Positions 45,312 through 55,230 of a DNA stretch of 64,000 nt are shown here, one piece after another. How positions within the stretch are numbered: position 1 is the first letter of the stretch; the number at the start of each line of letters is the position of its first letter. The stretch lies in NCBI RefSeq assembly GCF_024721995.1, contig NZ_JANQBC010000001.1, positions 682,001 to 746,000 of the forward strand. Reading direction: 5' to 3'. A program made the position numbers and the translations under genes. Under the pieces are notes generated by a model. That model was given only the letters and a program-made list of their open reading frames with translations. It ran no database searches and was not told where the DNA came from. The stretch is from Paenibacillus radicibacter. GTDB taxonomy: Bacteria; Bacillota; Bacilli; Paenibacillales; NBRC-103111.

Positions 45312-45350
45312 AAGAAGCATGAGATCTTCGGATCTCATGCTTCTTTTTTT
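45312..45350 (+). terminator. rpsD terminator
   Basis: AAGAAGCATGAGATC / GATCTCATGCTTCTT stem with a TTCG tetraloop, then TTTTTTT. Confidence 0.92.
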
Positions 45351-45417
45351 CCTTTTTCAAGGGCACAAAAAAAGGACACCTCGCGGCGCCCTCTCAAAAA
45401 TAAAATAAACTTCCCCA

Positions 45418-45446
45418 TTGAATAAAGAAGTTGTTGATGTTATACT
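45418..45446 (+). promoter_or_regulatory. helD promoter, with a leader of about 120 nt
   Basis: TTGAAT and TATACT are separated by 17 nt. The leader behind it carries a perfect hairpin TGTTTTC-AATC-GAAAACA (45458-45475) and a second pair TTCCTA / TAGGAA (about 45500-45531), before the helD start at 45574. Confidence 0.6.
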
Positions 45447-45573
45447 GAACACAGTCTGTTTTCAATCGAAAACAAGTGTAAAGTAACTCCATTTTGATTT
45501 CCTAATCTAAATATACCACATCCAAAATAGGAAGTCAACCAGGCATATGCCATTATGAAGGGGGAAATATAGA

Positions 45574-47940
45574 ATGATCAATCACAACTGGAACGAAGAA
45601 GTCGCCCACTCACAGCTCGTAACGAAGCAAATTCAGAGGCGCATAGAAACACTATCCGATATCGTCGGGCAGGTTCGAACAGATGTTATTGAAATTCGTA
45701 AAGACTTTTGGGACGACGTTACCATCGACTTAAGCAGCTTCGATGATAAGCTAGAGACTGCGCTCAGCTTGAAACAGCAGGCCGAGATGCTATCACAGCG
45801 TGAACTCAATCACCGCCAGGCATCACTTTCTCTTAGCAGAATGTCTCGACTTTTACAGTCCCCTTATTTCGGAAGAATTGACTTTAAAGAAGATGGCGAG
45901 CAAACATCGACACCCGTTTATTTAGGGATTGCCTCTTTGCTTCATGAAGATGAACATTCCTTCTTGGTTTATGATTGGCGTGCTCCCATCTCCAGCTTAT
46001 ATTATACTTCTGGGCCCGGTCACACGACTTACGAAACACCAATGGGTAAGATCGAAGGCGATATTACAGTGAAGCGTCAATATGGCTTCCGTGATGGCGA
46101 ACTTGATTTTATGTTCGATACGAATGACACGATTGGCGATGAAGTGCTACAGCAAGTACTAAGCCGCACTTCCGATACACAGATGAAGAGCATTGTGGCA
46201 ACGATCCAGAAGGAGCAGAATGCTGTCATCCGCAACGATCATAGCCGATTGCTAATCGTACTTGGTTCTGCCGGTAGTGGTAAGACATCTGCCGCGCTTC
46301 AACGTGTCGCCTATTTACTATATAAACACCGTGACCACTTATCCGCGGATCAAGTCGTTCTGTTCTCCCCTAACTCGATGTTTAACAGCTACATTTCGAG
46401 TGTTCTTCCTGAACTCGGTGAGGAGAATATGCAACAGACGACGTTCCAACAATACTTGAATCATCGTCTAGCCGATGAGTTTGATGTCGAAGATCCTTTT
46501 TCACAATTAGAATATGTCTTATCTGTTGCACCTACTCCCGATTATGCAGCTCGCTTGCAAGGTATTCAGTATAAGTCTTCGACTGCATTCTTGCATGTCA
46601 TTACGAATTATCGGAATGATCTTCTTAAGCAAGGCATGTTGTTTAAACCTGTTATGTTTAGAGGGCATGAGATCGTATCGAATAAGGAGATGATCACTCA
46701 GTTCTACTCCTATGATTCGTCGATTCGTTTACCTAATCGGATTGATCTGATGCGCACATGGCTGAAGAAAAAAATCCGTAAGTTTGCGACGACTCAAATT
46801 GAGGCACCGTGGGTTGAGGATGAAATGGATCTGCTAGATATCGAAGATTTTCACGCTTCATTCAACCACCTGCATCATGAAAAAAATCGCAAAGAAGAAA
46901 CATTTAACGATTATGATGTTGAAAAAGAATTCCTAGCTCGCAAAATTGTGAAAAAGCACTTCAAACCCATTAACGAGTGGGTTCAGCAGCTAGGTTTCGT
47001 TCATACATCGGCAATCTATCGTCAATTGTTCCGTAATCCTGCGTTAATAGCACGTTTAGCGGATGCAGATTTAGGTGAAGCTGAGCTTCCTGAACTTTGG
47101 TCCAAAATTTGTGAATCCACAATTCGTCGTCTTGATGAACAAGAACTTGCTTATGAGGATGCGACACCGTTCTTATATTTGAAAGAACTGCTGCAGAGCT
47201 TCCAAGTCAATACGATTGTACGGCATGTTCTGATTGATGAAGCGCAGGACTACTCGCCATTCCAATTTGAATTTATCAAGAGACTGTTCCCGCGCGCGAA
47301 AATGACAGTGCTGGGTGACCTGAATCAAGCCATCTATGTCCATGACGCTGCACTTACGCAAGAACATCCGATGTCTGCCTTATTCGGCCCTGAACAAACG
47401 CAGTGGATTCGGCTTCAGCGCAGTTATCGTTCAACAAGAGAAATCGTGGAGTTTACACGCGGTATGGTTCCTGGCGGCGATGCGATCATTCCATTTAATC
47501 GAGACGGTGATAAGCCGCTTGTAACGGTTCTACCTGACAGCCAAGCCCTACATCAAGCAATTGTGGATCAAGTGAAGTCGCTGTTAGATAACAACTACGC
47601 AAGCGTCGCGATTATTTGTAAAACGGCACAGGAAAGTGAAGCTGTGTATGAGAAACTAAGCCACACCTTACCTGTACGCTTAATCACTAAAAATTCCCCT
47701 ACTTTTGAAAAAGGGATACTCGTGCTCCCTGCTTACTTAGCAAAAGGTGTGGAATTTGATGCCGTATTGATCTATGACGGGTCAAATGAGCAGTACAGCA
47801 AGGAACATGAACGCAAGCTGTTCTACACGGCGTGTACGAGAGCGATGCACTACTTGCACATTTACGCTTTGCGCACACCTAGTCATTTTATAACTGAACA
47901 ATCACCTGAGACCTACCAAACAGCGCACATCCGCGTGTAA
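45574..47940 (+). CDS. helD: HelD-type RNA polymerase recycling helicase
   Basis: A 788-residue SF1 (UvrD/Rep-like) helicase. The N-terminal coiled-coil arm (residues about 1-90), Walker A GSAGSGKTSAA at about 231-241, the DEAQDYSPFQ motif II, QRSYRST, and YTACTRAMHYLHIYAL near the end are all present. HelD binds RNA polymerase, removes it from DNA and frees it from DNA/RNA; related proteins can protect polymerase from rifamycins. This makes it a stress or recycling factor rather than a replicative helicase. The promoter and leader upstream look regulated. Confidence 0.9.
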   Translation: MINHNWNEEVAHSQLVTKQIQRRIETLSDIVGQVRTDVIEIRKDFWDDVTIDLSSFDDKLETALSLKQQAEMLSQRELNHRQASLSLSRMSRLLQSPYFGRIDFKEDGEQTSTPVYLGIASLLHEDEHSFLVYDWRAPISSLYYTSGPGHTTYETPMGKIEGDITVKRQYGFRDGELDFMFDTNDTIGDEVLQQVLSRTSDTQMKSIVATIQKEQNAVIRNDHSRLLIVLGSAGSGKTSAALQRVAYLLYKHRDHLSADQVVLFSPNSMFNSYISSVLPELGEENMQQTTFQQYLNHRLADEFDVEDPFSQLEYVLSVAPTPDYAARLQGIQYKSSTAFLHVITNYRNDLLKQGMLFKPVMFRGHEIVSNKEMITQFYSYDSSIRLPNRIDLMRTWLKKKIRKFATTQIEAPWVEDEMDLLDIEDFHASFNHLHHEKNRKEETFNDYDVEKEFLARKIVKKHFKPINEWVQQLGFVHTSAIYRQLFRNPALIARLADADLGEAELPELWSKICESTIRRLDEQELAYEDATPFLYLKELLQSFQVNTIVRHVLIDEAQDYSPFQFEFIKRLFPRAKMTVLGDLNQAIYVHDAALTQEHPMSALFGPEQTQWIRLQRSYRSTREIVEFTRGMVPGGDAIIPFNRDGDKPLVTVLPDSQALHQAIVDQVKSLLDNNYASVAIICKTAQESEAVYEKLSHTLPVRLITKNSPTFEKGILVLPAYLAKGVEFDAVLIYDGSNEQYSKEHERKLFYTACTRAMHYLHIYALRTPSHFITEQSPETYQTAHIRV

Positions 47941-48019
47941 TCAACACCTAAGCACTCCCTCTCGTTACCCAATTATGGTATAATTAATTGGACTGCCCGA
48001 AGGAGGAAGTGGGGGATTT

Positions 48020-51000
48020 ATGGGAAAGATTACAAACTTCTTTAATAAACCTGGTGTACGTAAAACAGGTAAATGGACTTTTATTAGTTTAAAGTGGCTC
48101 ATTGTCGCCATTATTGCAGTCGGAATCTTAGGGGGATCCGCCGCTTTTGGCCTTGTCAGTGCTCTTGTTAAAGACGATCCGATTCGTAGCAAAGAGTTCA
48201 TGCTCAAAGAGATGGAACAAAATGTGATGACTGGATTTGTCCATTTTAACAACGGTGACACAATTGGCCAAATGCGATCCGAAGAAGATCGGCGCATGAT
48301 TAAATTAAATGAAATTCCACAAGTTGTCGTGGATGCCGTGCTTTCGATCGAAGATAAAGATTTCTACAATCACTTCGGAATTGATATGAATGGATTACTT
48401 CGCGCTGTGAAACAAAAAGTGTTAAATGAAGATGTTCAGACCGGCGGCAGTACGATCACCCAGCAGCTTGCTAGGCGGGTGTTCCTAACGCTAGACAAAG
48501 AAAATGACCGTAAAGCGAAGGAACTCCTGCTAGCACTGCGTATGGATCGACTGTTATCCAAGGATGAAATCTTACTTGCCTATTTGAACAAGATTCCTTA
48601 TGGAAACGGTTCATCTGGTTACAACTTATATGGCATTAAAGCGGCAGCCAAAGGGATTTTCAACGAAAATGATCTGAATAAGCTCAGTATCGCACAAGTT
48701 GCGTATTTAGCTGGATTACCGCAATTACCGAGTAACTTCTCTGCCTTTACAGGGGAAGGAAAGTTTGATGGAGCTGCCTTTAAGCGTGCAACTGACCGTC
48801 AACGTCTCGTGCTAAAGCGTATGCTGGAGGAGAACAAAATTTCGCAGGATCAGTACCAGACTGCACTCAATTTTGACCTGAAAGCATCACTCGCTGAATC
48901 CACAGAGAAAGCTTACAATACATATCCATACTTAATGCTGGAAGCGGAGAAACAAGCGACAGAGATTCTATTAAAACAGAAATATCCAGAGCTTGATCCG
49001 ACGAAGAATGCAAAAGAATACAACGCAGCGAAGGAAAAGACACAAAAAGAACTCCTGCATGGTGGTTACCATATTTACACGACGATTGATAAGACAATCT
49101 ATGACGCGATGCACGAAATTTCCGAGAATGATAAGAACTTTAGTCCTGATGATAAAGTAAAAGGCAAAGAACAAGTCGGTGCAGTTATGGTTGACTCCAA
49201 GACTGGCGCTATTCTCGGTATGATTGAAGGACGTGGTTTCTCCACTAAGGAGCAGTATAACCATGCCACACAAGCATTCCGTCAGCCTGGTTCTACGATG
49301 AAACCACTGGCAGCTTACATCCCTGCGATGGAAAAAGGACTTATCCAGCCTGGTTCTATTATTGATGATGTGCCTCTTATCTTGAAAGACGGTCAGAAAG
49401 GGTTCCATATCCCGGACAACCATGACCATAAATTCCATGGACTCATTACAGCCCGTACAGCGCTTGACCAATCGTACAACATTCCAGCACTCAAGGTGTT
49501 TCTCGATATGGTTACCATTGATGAGGCTTGGAGTTTTGTGAAGAAGTTGGGGGTAACGTCAATTACGAAAGAAGACTACGCAGCTCAAACTGGTGTAATC
49601 GGCGGTCTATCCAAAGGGGTTTCCGTTAAAGAATTCACTGGGGCTTTCGCTTCGATCTCCAACCGTGGCGTATACAATGAAAGCCATATGATCAGCAAGA
49701 TTACAGACACAGACGGTAAAATCATCTATCAATATGAGCAGAAGCCAACAACAGTCTTCTCCGAAGAAACCGCTTATCTCATCACAGATATGATGCGTAC
49801 CGTTGTTACTCAAGGTACTGGCGGAACCGTTTCGAAGAACTATAAATACGCGAAGAAGACACCGATTGTTGGTAAGACGGGTTCGACGCAAGATGACGGC
49901 GACGTTTGGTTCATGGGCTACTCCCCTGACATTACACTTGGGGTATGGGTCGGTTACGACAAGCCGATCTATAAGCTCGAGAAAAAGACAGGCGGCACAC
50001 AGCGTGCGAATACGATCTGGGCAATGGTTATGAACTCGATTGTGGAGAAAAAGCCTGAGCTGTTCCCAACTAAAGAATTCAAAAAGCCGAATAACATCGT
50101 ATCGGCAACCGTTTCTTCCGTTTCAGGTAAACTGCCAAGTGAACTTACAACAGCAGCAAACCTTAGCGTTACCGACATTTTCAATCGCAAATATTTACCG
50201 ACTGAAGTCGATAATGTAATGACGAAGATGAAAATCTCAACATACAACAGTATCAACTATGTGGCCAATGAAGCAACACCTGCAGATTTTGTTCAAGAGA
50301 AAACCGTTGTCAAACGCGAAAAGCCAATGAGTCAAATCTTGAAGGAATTAGAAGAAGTATTACCTAAGATTCGAGATACGAACAAACGATCAATCGATTA
50401 TTACAAAACGACAGATTACGATACAGATGCACCATCGGATCCAGATCCACGGGTAGATGATGGCAAGAACCCTGCTCCGCCTACTTCTGTTGTTGCGACG
50501 AAATCAGGAGAAACAGCTACAATCAGCTTCCAGCCAAGTGCATCACCTGACCTAGTCGGATATCGCATTTACCGTTCGGAGAATGGCGGTCCATTCCAAA
50601 TATTAAACGGTAAAGTGATCCTAGCAGGAGCAGAAGCGAAATATACCGAGACCGTCCATCCGGATAAGGTCTACAAATATTACTTAGTAGCCGTTGATGT
50701 TGTAGGGAAAACATCTGTACCTAGCAATGCTTCAGCTAGTGACGGTTCATTCATCGATCCCATTTACGATCCTCAGTTACCTCCTAACATTGGCGGAGGG
50801 CCGACAGATCCTTCACAACCAGGTGGGAATACAACGAATCCTAGTAGCTCTACCCCACCATCCGCACCACATGGGGTGAATATCAAGCGTGAGGGTATTG
50901 CGCTTAAAGTGAGCTGGAACGCGAATGACACGCAAGATAAAGTGAAAAGCTACAGCATTTACTACAGTGATAAAGAGAATGGCATTTACAAGAAGATCGG

Positions 51001-51127
51001 CTCCTCCCCTGGAACGACTAACGAATTTAATTACTTTGATGTCAGCTACAAAGGCTATTACAAAGTAACGGCAGTTAATGAAGCAGGAGAGTCCAAACCG
51101 TCTGCACCCTTTATTTTTAAAGATTAA
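48020..51127 (+). CDS. Class A penicillin-binding protein (PBP1a-type) with two C-terminal FN3 domains
   Basis: A 1035-residue bifunctional peptidoglycan synthase. After one membrane anchor (WLIVAIIAVGILGGSAAFG), the GT51 glycosyltransferase carries the catalytic Glu111 in SIEDKDFYNHFGID. The transpeptidase has PGSTMKPL with catalytic Ser425 and Lys428, SYN at about 485, and KTGSTQDDG with Lys619. Two fibronectin type III domains follow (from about residues 817 and 946), a common add-on in Paenibacillus PBPs that may bind the wall. AGGAGG is 13 nt before the ATG, so spacing is long. A terminator closes the gene. Confidence 0.93.
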   Translation: MGKITNFFNKPGVRKTGKWTFISLKWLIVAIIAVGILGGSAAFGLVSALVKDDPIRSKEFMLKEMEQNVMTGFVHFNNGDTIGQMRSEEDRRMIKLNEIPQVVVDAVLSIEDKDFYNHFGIDMNGLLRAVKQKVLNEDVQTGGSTITQQLARRVFLTLDKENDRKAKELLLALRMDRLLSKDEILLAYLNKIPYGNGSSGYNLYGIKAAAKGIFNENDLNKLSIAQVAYLAGLPQLPSNFSAFTGEGKFDGAAFKRATDRQRLVLKRMLEENKISQDQYQTALNFDLKASLAESTEKAYNTYPYLMLEAEKQATEILLKQKYPELDPTKNAKEYNAAKEKTQKELLHGGYHIYTTIDKTIYDAMHEISENDKNFSPDDKVKGKEQVGAVMVDSKTGAILGMIEGRGFSTKEQYNHATQAFRQPGSTMKPLAAYIPAMEKGLIQPGSIIDDVPLILKDGQKGFHIPDNHDHKFHGLITARTALDQSYNIPALKVFLDMVTIDEAWSFVKKLGVTSITKEDYAAQTGVIGGLSKGVSVKEFTGAFASISNRGVYNESHMISKITDTDGKIIYQYEQKPTTVFSEETAYLITDMMRTVVTQGTGGTVSKNYKYAKKTPIVGKTGSTQDDGDVWFMGYSPDITLGVWVGYDKPIYKLEKKTGGTQRANTIWAMVMNSIVEKKPELFPTKEFKKPNNIVSATVSSVSGKLPSELTTAANLSVTDIFNRKYLPTEVDNVMTKMKISTYNSINYVANEATPADFVQEKTVVKREKPMSQILKELEEVLPKIRDTNKRSIDYYKTTDYDTDAPSDPDPRVDDGKNPAPPTSVVATKSGETATISFQPSASPDLVGYRIYRSENGGPFQILNGKVILAGAEAKYTETVHPDKVYKYYLVAVDVVGKTSVPSNASASDGSFIDPIYDPQLPPNIGGGPTDPSQPGGNTTNPSSSTPPSAPHGVNIKREGIALKVSWNANDTQDKVKSYSIYYSDKENGIYKKIGSSPGTTNEFNYFDVSYKGYYKVTAVNEAGESKPSAPFIFKD

Positions 51128-51144
51128 TAAGATATAGAATTGAA

Positions 51145-51200
51145 AAAAACTCGAGCCATGCAAGGTGAACAGTCACCGAGAATGGTTCGAGTTTTTTTAT
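51145..51200. terminator. Bidirectional terminator between the PBP gene and acsA
   Basis: AAAAAACTCGAGCCAT / ATGGTTCGAGTTTTTT arms between converging genes, with an inner GGTGA/TCACC pair; T-run on both sides. Confidence 0.88.
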
Positions 51201-51227
51201 TTTATAAGAAATACGATGAAGTTTGAA

Positions 51228-52952
51228 TTAGTCCTCGATAGTAGACAAGTCGCCTGTCGGTAAGCCAAGCTCCCATGCTTTAAGCACACGGCGCATGATT
51301 TTACCGGAGCGTGTCTTCGGAAGTTTGTCTTTGAATTCAATCTCACGTGGTGAAGCATGAGCGGATAAGCCTTCTTTTACAAATTTAGCAATATCAGCTT
51401 TGAGCTCATCTGATGCGCTGTACCCTTCACGAAGTGCAATGAACGCCTTAATAATTTCACCGCGCATCGGATCTGGCTTACCGATTACACCCGCTTCAGC
51501 AACTGCTGGGTGCTCAACTAGCTTACTCTCAACTTCAAACGGACCTACGCGCTCACCCGATGTATTGATGACATCATCAATGCGGCCTTGGAACCAGAAA
51601 TATCCATCCTCATCATAGTAAGCAGAATCACCTGATATGTACCAACCCGGAATACGGAAGTACTCTTCATACTTCGATGGATTGTTATAGATCTTACGCA
51701 TCATCGATGGCCAAGGTGTCTTAATGGCTAAATTACCCATCCGATAAGGAGGAACGACATTCCCGTTATCATCTATAATTGCAGCTTCAACCCCTGGAAT
51801 TGGACGACCCATGGAGCCTGGTTTAATTGGCATACCTGGGTAGTTACAGATCAATTGTCCACCTGTTTCCGTCATCCACCATGTATCATGAATGCGATGG
51901 TTGTATACTTTCATTCCCCAGCGTACAACTTCTGGGTTGAGTGGCTCCCCTACACTTAACACGTGACGCAAGGAAGATATGTCGAACTGCTTCACAACAT
52001 CATCGCCTGCACCCATTAGCATTCGGAATGCGGTTGGCGCACTGTACCAGACCGTTACGTCATACTTCTGAATCACGCCATACCAGTCTTGAGGAGAGAA
52101 TCTGCCACCACGAACAACATTCGTTGCTCCATTAAGCCACGGTGCGAAGATTCCGTAAGAAGTACCCGTTACCCAACCTGGGTCAGCTGTACACCAGTAT
52201 ATATCGTCTTCTTTCAAATCAAGTACAATTTTACCTGTATAGTAATGCTGCACCATCGCATTGTGAACATGGAATACACCTTTCGGTTTACCTGTTGAAC
52301 CTGATGTATAGTGCAAGATTAATCCGTCTTCACGATCAACCCATTCAATATCAAGTATATCTGATGCTTGTGCCATTTCTTGATGGAAGTCCACTTGGCC
52401 TTCACCTAGTTCAAGATCAGACCCAACTAGAATCACATGCTTCAAATTAGGCAACTCCGCTACAGGTACACGGTGCAACAAGGCCGGCGTTGTAACAATT
52501 GCAATTGCTTGTGAATCATCCAGACGATCACGTACCGCCGTCTCCATGAATGCTTCAAATAGCGGTCCTACAACTGCGCCTACCTTAATGGAACCTAGTA
52601 ATGCAAAATAAAGTTCAGGGGTACGAGGCATGAAAATAAACACACGCTCGCCTTTATCTACGCCCAGTTTGCGAAGCACGTTACCAAATTTATTCGAGTT
52701 TTGCTTCATTTGTTCAAACGTAAAGCTCTCATCACGCTTATCATCGCTGTAGTACAATGCGACTTTGTCTTTTAATGCAGACTCTGCATGACGATCAATG
52801 GCTTCGTAAGCTAGATTAACTTTTCCAGTGTCATACCATGAGAAATCCTTCTCAACATCTTCCCAACTGAAACTTTCACGTGCTTCCTCGTAACTTTTCA
52901 TATTTGGGCTGTCGGCTACTACATCAATAATTTCAACTTTTTGCAGTTCCAT
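51228..52952 (-). CDS. acsA: Acetyl-CoA synthetase
   Basis: It activates acetate to acetyl-CoA via acetyl-AMP. The 574-residue AMP-forming enzyme has the P-loop YTSGSTGKPKGV, WWMTETGGQL, and the C-terminal PKTRSGKIMRR with the regulatory Lys551. That Lys is the known acetylation site that switches the enzyme off, acted on by AcuA and AcuC, whose genes lie divergently next door. AGGAGG is 7 nt before the ATG, and a cre site lies about 20 nt further upstream. Confidence 0.95.
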   Translation of the reverse strand: MELQKVEIIDVVADSPNMKSYEEARESFSWEDVEKDFSWYDTGKVNLAYEAIDRHAESALKDKVALYYSDDKRDESFTFEQMKQNSNKFGNVLRKLGVDKGERVFIFMPRTPELYFALLGSIKVGAVVGPLFEAFMETAVRDRLDDSQAIAIVTTPALLHRVPVAELPNLKHVILVGSDLELGEGQVDFHQEMAQASDILDIEWVDREDGLILHYTSGSTGKPKGVFHVHNAMVQHYYTGKIVLDLKEDDIYWCTADPGWVTGTSYGIFAPWLNGATNVVRGGRFSPQDWYGVIQKYDVTVWYSAPTAFRMLMGAGDDVVKQFDISSLRHVLSVGEPLNPEVVRWGMKVYNHRIHDTWWMTETGGQLICNYPGMPIKPGSMGRPIPGVEAAIIDDNGNVVPPYRMGNLAIKTPWPSMMRKIYNNPSKYEEYFRIPGWYISGDSAYYDEDGYFWFQGRIDDVINTSGERVGPFEVESKLVEHPAVAEAGVIGKPDPMRGEIIKAFIALREGYSASDELKADIAKFVKEGLSAHASPREIEFKDKLPKTRSGKIMRRVLKAWELGLPTGDLSTIED

Positions 52953-52972
52953 TCTCCTACCTCCTGAACTAG

Positions 52973-52986
52973 TTTAACCGCTTACA
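52973..52986 (-). promoter_or_regulatory. Catabolite response element (cre) upstream of acsA
   Basis: On the minus strand, TGTAAGCGGTTAAA matches the CcpA consensus TGTAANCGNTNNCA in all but one defined position. It lies between acsA and acuA-acuC, the place of CcpA control in B. subtilis. Confidence 0.65.
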
Positions 52987-53056
52987 CTTTTGACAAAAAA
53001 GCAATTGAACGCGTCTTTTTCTAATTAAACAGAATTGAATGAATTGTGACAAAATA

Positions 53057-53062
53057 ATTATA
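53057..53062 (-). promoter_or_regulatory. acsA extended -10 element
   Basis: TGCTATAAT on the minus strand; a weak TAGTCA lies 18 nt upstream. This is the likely acsA promoter, about 105 nt before the start and with the cre inside the transcribed leader. Confidence 0.45.
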
Positions 53063-53153
53063 GCATACGAAAAATATTTTTGACTATCCATTTTAAATAT
53101 TATGAATTGTGTGTTATAAGTGGGAATATAGTCGTTTTTTAAAGGAGTCTACT

Positions 53154-53792
53154 ATGGAGCATCGCAAAATCTATCATTCACTCTGTCTTACACCTACGCA
53201 GCAAGAGACTGAAATCATCCTAGAAGGACCCGTTACGCCAGAGCACCTCCGACTGCTTCAGATGCACAAAGATCTGGATGCATTCAGACGTCCGAAAGAA
53301 CAACATGAAGCTCTTGTGGAAATTGCTGAATTACCTGAAGGCCGTATTATCATCGCACGTGAGCATGAGACAATCGTTGGTTATGTAACCTTTCACTATC
53401 CAGACCCGATTGAGCGCTGGTCGGAAGGTAATATGCAGGATTTAGTTGAGCTTGGCGCTATTGAAGTTGCAGACGATTACCGCGGACTTAGCTTAGGTAA
53501 GAAATTAATTCAGCTTGCCTTTATGGATGGTCAGCTTGAGGACATGATCGTTTTTACTACTGAATACTATTGGCATTGGGATCTAGAGAAAAGCGGTCTG
53601 AACGTCTGGGATTACCGAGCAATGATGGAGAAGCTGATGAAGTGTGTAGATATGGTCTGGTTCGCAACGGACGATCCCGAAATCTGCTCCCATCCTGCGA
53701 ACTGTCTCATGGTTCGGATTGGTAAAGAAGTACCACATGAGTCTGTCGAGCAATTCGACCGCATCCGTTTCCATCAACGGTTTATGTATTAA
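53154..53792 (+). CDS. acuA: AcuA protein acetyltransferase (GNAT), controls AcsA
   Basis: A 212-residue GNAT protein with the CoA-binding core AIEVADDYRGLSLGKKLIQLAF (split) after VGYVTFHYPDPIERWSEGN. In B. subtilis AcuA acetylates and inactivates AcsA. The start at 53154 follows AAAGGAG. It is divergent from acsA and leads straight into acuC. The acuB gene that lies between acuA and acuC in B. subtilis is missing here. Confidence 0.92.
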   Translation: MEHRKIYHSLCLTPTQQETEIILEGPVTPEHLRLLQMHKDLDAFRRPKEQHEALVEIAELPEGRIIIAREHETIVGYVTFHYPDPIERWSEGNMQDLVELGAIEVADDYRGLSLGKKLIQLAFMDGQLEDMIVFTTEYYWHWDLEKSGLNVWDYRAMMEKLMKCVDMVWFATDDPEICSHPANCLMVRIGKEVPHESVEQFDRIRFHQRFMY

Positions 53793-53819
53793 TTCGACCA
53801 TAAGGAGATCGTAAGTTTC

Positions 53820-55004
53820 ATGAACATACGTCGTGCAACATCATCTTTTATTTATAACGAGCATGAAGTTCGCTATAAATTCAATGATGACCATCCTTTT
53901 AATCAAAAGCGTTTAATAATGACGGTCGATTTACTGCGTGAGGCAGGTGCACTTGATCCTGCCTCTATCGTTCCCTTGCGCGTCGCGAGCGACGATGAAC
54001 TACTTCGTGTACATCATGCGAGTTATGTAGAAGCGGTCAAAGAGCTGAGTGCTGCAGGCCCTGAAGAAGCATGGCTTAAGACAGCAGAACGCTATGGACT
54101 GGATACGGAAGATACGCCATTCTTTGAAGGGATGCATGAGGTGACGGCTCATATTGTCGGAGGGTCAATCGCTGCTGCAGATCTTGTTATGTCAGGCAAG
54201 GTTGATCATGCGCTGCATTTAGGCGGTGGCTTGCATCATGCCCTTCAGAATAAGGGAGCTGGATTCTGCGTATACAATGACGCTTCTGCTGCGATTGCTC
54301 ACCTCAAATACCGTTACGGCGCGAGGGTGCTCTATATCGATACGGACGTGCATCATGGCGATGGTGTGCAGTGGAGTTTCTATGCGGACCCCGATGTATG
54401 TACATTCTCGATTCATGAGACTGGCAAGTATTTATTCCCGGGTACTGGGGAGGTCAATGAGCGAGGAGAAGGAGTTGCCTTCGGCAGCTCCATTAATGTT
54501 CCTGTTCAACCATATACCGAGGACGAATCATGGATGGAATGTTTCGAAGAAGTGCTAGAACGCACGATCAAGCAGTTTCGTCCAGATATTATCGTATCGC
54601 AACATGGCTGTGATGCGCATGCTTTCGATCCACTTGCACACGTGCATTGTTCGATGAACATTTACAAACAGATGCCGGAAATTATCCACCGATACGCTCA
54701 TCAATATTGCAACGGTCGATGGGTCGCAGTTGGTGGTGGCGGCTACGATATATGGCGGGTCGTACCACGCGCTTGGAGCCTATTGTGGCTCGTTATGTCA
54801 GATCACCCACTACTTGACCGGATTACGAAAGACCCGCTTCTAAAGCTGCCTGAGGCTTGGCTAGCACGCTACTCTTCCGAGAGTCCACTGCCACTGCCTA
54901 CAACTTGGCTTGATCCAATCAGCGAGTGGACACCGATGCCGCGCCGAGACATCATTACACAGCAGAACCGGCAGATGAAGGATCTTGCACTTTTATATTT
55001 ATAA
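53820..55004 (+). CDS. acuC: AcuC protein deacetylase (class I/II histone-deacetylase fold)
   Basis: It removes the acetyl group from AcsA Lys, reactivating it. The 394-residue deacetylase has GGGLHHALQNKGAGFCVYNDAS, split, then DTDVHHGDGVQWSFY (metal Asp/His), and GGGGYDIWRVVPRAW near the end. AAGGAGATCG precedes the ATG. With acuA it forms a two-gene operon opposite acsA. Confidence 0.93.
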   Translation: MNIRRATSSFIYNEHEVRYKFNDDHPFNQKRLIMTVDLLREAGALDPASIVPLRVASDDELLRVHHASYVEAVKELSAAGPEEAWLKTAERYGLDTEDTPFFEGMHEVTAHIVGGSIAAADLVMSGKVDHALHLGGGLHHALQNKGAGFCVYNDASAAIAHLKYRYGARVLYIDTDVHHGDGVQWSFYADPDVCTFSIHETGKYLFPGTGEVNERGEGVAFGSSINVPVQPYTEDESWMECFEEVLERTIKQFRPDIIVSQHGCDAHAFDPLAHVHCSMNIYKQMPEIIHRYAHQYCNGRWVAVGGGGYDIWRVVPRAWSLLWLVMSDHPLLDRITKDPLLKLPEAWLARYSSESPLPLPTTWLDPISEWTPMPRRDIITQQNRQMKDLALLYL

Positions 55005-55028
55005 AATAAGATATTGGTTTTATAATGT

Positions 55029-55090
55029 GAACTGCGACTTTAGAGAAAACGCTTTGGACAAAAGCGACCTCCTAAGAGTCGCAGTTTTGC
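55029..55090 (+). terminator. acuC terminator with nested hairpins
   Basis: AACTGCGACTTTAG pairs with CTAAGAGTCGCAGTT (ends 55030 and 55086), enclosing a small CGCTTT / AAAGCG hairpin; a short T-run follows. Confidence 0.65.
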
Positions 55091-55153
55091 GTTTAGGTGA
55101 ACTATTTTTCATAGCAAATCATAATTACTAATAATTACCTTCACCCTCACCTC

Positions 55154-55184
55154 TTGAACCTACAGTAACGTGAGGTTGTATGAT
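55154..55184 (+). promoter_or_regulatory. MerR-type promoter with 19-bp spacer and internal dyad
   Basis: TTGAAC (55154-55159) and TATGAT (55179-55184) are 19 nt apart, the spacing that MerR-family activators correct. An imperfect dyad (AACCT at 55157-55161 and AGGTT at 55173-55177, 7 of 10 positions paired) fills the spacer. The merR-like gene starts 46 nt downstream, so autoregulation is likely. Confidence 0.8.
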
Positions 55185-55230
55185 GACATGGGGCTTAAGA
55201 TCATAATAAGAGACGAGGGGTAAAGAAAAT

